Below, piece after piece: positions 63,172-64,000 of a stretch of DNA of 64,000 bases (positions within the stretch are counted from its first letter, which is position 1; each line of letters starts with the position of its first letter). The DNA is from Propionibacteriaceae bacterium (lineage in GTDB: Bacteria; Actinomycetota; Actinomycetes; Propionibacteriales; Propionibacteriaceae). The notes below the pieces were generated by a model. That model was not told where the DNA came from. It did no database searches and was given only the letters and a program-made list of their open reading frames with translations. The position numbers and the translations under genes were made by a program. The stretch spans positions 1 to 64,000 of the forward strand of contig JAISHO010000005.1 in NCBI GenBank assembly GCA_031262485.1, given 5' to 3'.

Positions 63172-63669
63172 ATGGGTAAAATATTATTTGGTTCTCCCTT
63201 TAAAATTCTGTATTGGGTGGTTTGCATAGGTTTTTTAATAGCAGGTGCGACAGAGGGTGAAGTTGGCTACGCCGGAATAGGATTATTCTTTTTAGTGCTC
63301 GGTCCGTGCATCGCCATTCCAGGGATAATGGCTCTTAAAGTCAAGAAGTTTAACACTACTCGCTCTATCGGAGAACTTGAGCGCACAATGAATTCTGTTT
63401 TCTTGACTAAAAAAGTTGGTGATTCTTGGTCTCGGGTCAGTGGCGATGGTGATTATAATTTCAAACTCGATTCCGTTAGTGGAGGAGATGGTCCTGTTAT
63501 TACGATCAATGTTGACGACCGCGAACTTGGAGACAGGACTGTATCTTTTGCTGTTAGCGAGTTTACTCATGGGGGACTCAACGGAGGAAAGGGAAGTCCA
63601 TTTTGGGTGTGGGGAGGAGTACGTGCTTTAAATAAGATTCGATCTCTATCAAATGCTTTTTCCCGATAG
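63172..63669 (+). CDS. Two-helix membrane protein closing the FtsK-like operon
   Basis: 165 residues, GGAG 10 bases before the ATG. Two hydrophobic segments (about residues 10-22 and 30-50) form an N-terminal hairpin. The remaining 115 residues are a soluble, beta-rich domain with D-G-D-Y-N-F-K-L-D and V-I-T-I-N-V-D-D-R-E-L-G. No family recognised. Same AT-rich composition and strand as the five preceding genes. Confidence 0.55.
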   Translation: MGKILFGSPFKILYWVVCIGFLIAGATEGEVGYAGIGLFFLVLGPCIAIPGIMALKVKKFNTTRSIGELERTMNSVFLTKKVGDSWSRVSGDGDYNFKLDSVSGGDGPVITINVDDRELGDRTVSFAVSEFTHGGLNGGKGSPFWVWGGVRALNKIRSLSNAFSR

Positions 63670-63781
63670 ATGTTCGAGGTCGCCTCTTCACTTTTACCGA
63701 TGTGTACGTGGGCGATGCAACTCATTTTTTTGAAGCATTGGGCCAAAGATCGGCTTGCAAATAAATTAGTTAATTTTCGTT

Positions 63782-64000
63782 CTAATGCTTCATCGTTGCG
63801 ATTGATAACACAACTACTCTGTCGGATCGGCGATAGTTCGGCCCGGTTCCGGTGATAACTAGCCTGGCATCAGGCTCGCCAACGGTCTGCGAGTCGATCG
63901 TTGAGGCGACCTGCTTCAAATTCTCAGCTGCTTTCTCAGCTGCTCCGACTCCAAGTTTGATCTCGCAAGCAATCCACCCGTCTGGGTAAGCAATGATCGC
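63782..64000 (-). CDS. C-terminal fragment of a DUF4143-family (AAA_14) ATPase
   Basis: The last 72 codons are in the window; the gene continues past 64000. The visible part G-W-I-A-C-E-I-K-L-G-V-G, then A-A-E-N-L-K-Q-V-A-S-T-I-D, G-E-P-D-A-R-L-V-I-T-G-T-G and final V-V-V-L-S-I-A-T-M, is the typical nuclease-like C-terminal DUF4143 domain of AAA_14 ATPases. It converges on the FtsK-like operon and so marks its 3' limit. Confidence 0.75.
   Translation of the reverse strand, partial: AIIAYPDGWIACEIKLGVGAAEKAAENLKQVASTIDSQTVGEPDARLVITGTGPNYRRSDRVVVLSIATMKH

Noticed and set aside
58446..63669. Calling the low-GC operon a canonical ESX/type VII locus
   Set aside because: No W-x-G motif and no EccB, EccD, EccE or MycP relatives are visible. 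Only the ATPase layout and the small-protein sizes support the link, so it is kept as a hypothesis.
63670..63855. Plus-strand frame of 61 codons after the FtsK-like operon
   Set aside because: It overlaps the end of the minus-strand DUF4143 fragment, which has clear family residues.
1..64000. tRNA, rRNA or prophage genes
   Set aside because: No cloverleaf, rRNA-like or phage structural sequence was recognised on either strand.

Overview
The window is chromosomal DNA of a high-GC Gram-positive (actinobacterial) organism. The evidence is GC-rich codon use, a mycothiol-type formaldehyde dehydrogenase, a GuaB1-type IMP dehydrogenase relative, sortase-anchored wall proteins (LPETG and IPDTG signals) and sugar ABC permeases without a cognate ATPase. 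An Actinomycetales or Propionibacteriales host is plausible, but I cannot fix the genus. No rRNA, tRNA or CRISPR array was seen. Three AT-richer stretches stand out as likely acquired DNA: about 5.65-7.23 kb, about 39.7-41.3 kb, and most strongly about 57.8-64.0 kb.

Layout. 0-0.4 kb: the end of an IS21-like element that interrupts the toxin partner of an AbrB-type antitoxin after six codons. 0.6-3.8 kb: S-(hydroxymethyl)mycothiol dehydrogenase and a ThDP-dependent pyruvate oxidase/quinone dehydrogenase. 3.8-5.4 kb: a hipBA toxin-antitoxin operon with two clear operators. 5.7-7.2 kb: a low-GC secreted serine protease and a lipoprotein-like protein. 7.2-13.2 kb: menB, an ABC ATPase with a very long Asp/Arg-rich tail, its permease and a cation efflux protein. 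13.4-17.1 kb: an LPETG wall protein, a glycerophosphodiesterase and an MFS exporter. 17.4-32.3 kb: one gene for a surface protein of nearly 5000 residues, with a beta-helix region, about ten invasin-like Ig domains, a block of 24 almost identical 81-82 residue Ig repeats and an IPDTG sortase anchor.

32.5-44.8 kb: cspA, guaB1, two paralogous alpha/beta hydrolases, a GH36 alpha-galactosidase with a divergent MFS transporter, a self-inhibited Fic protein, and a small DNA-repair group (AlkZ-like and AAG-type glycosylases with a DUF3791-like small protein between them). 45-57 kb: a secreted GH43-like glycosidase, divergent hemN/hemG (an anaerobic, menaquinone-linked protoporphyrin route), cysK, a sugar ABC importer (two permeases and a lipoprotein) and an L,D-transpeptidase. 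At 56.5-57.75 kb a gene pair overlaps inside a (CT)13 dinucleotide tract. This looks like a phase-variable gene currently in a split frame.

58.4-63.7 kb: the most novel locus, a compact low-GC operon. It encodes a membrane protein with a J-like N-terminus and TPR-like helices, a three-module FtsK/EccC-like ATPase with only the middle module intact, four consecutive small helical proteins of 84-94 residues, and a two-TM protein. I read it as a candidate minimal type VII-like or FtsK-driven membrane machine whose small proteins stand in for WXG100 partners. It has none of the other usual ESX core genes. The window closes with the C-terminal end of a DUF4143-family ATPase on the opposite strand.
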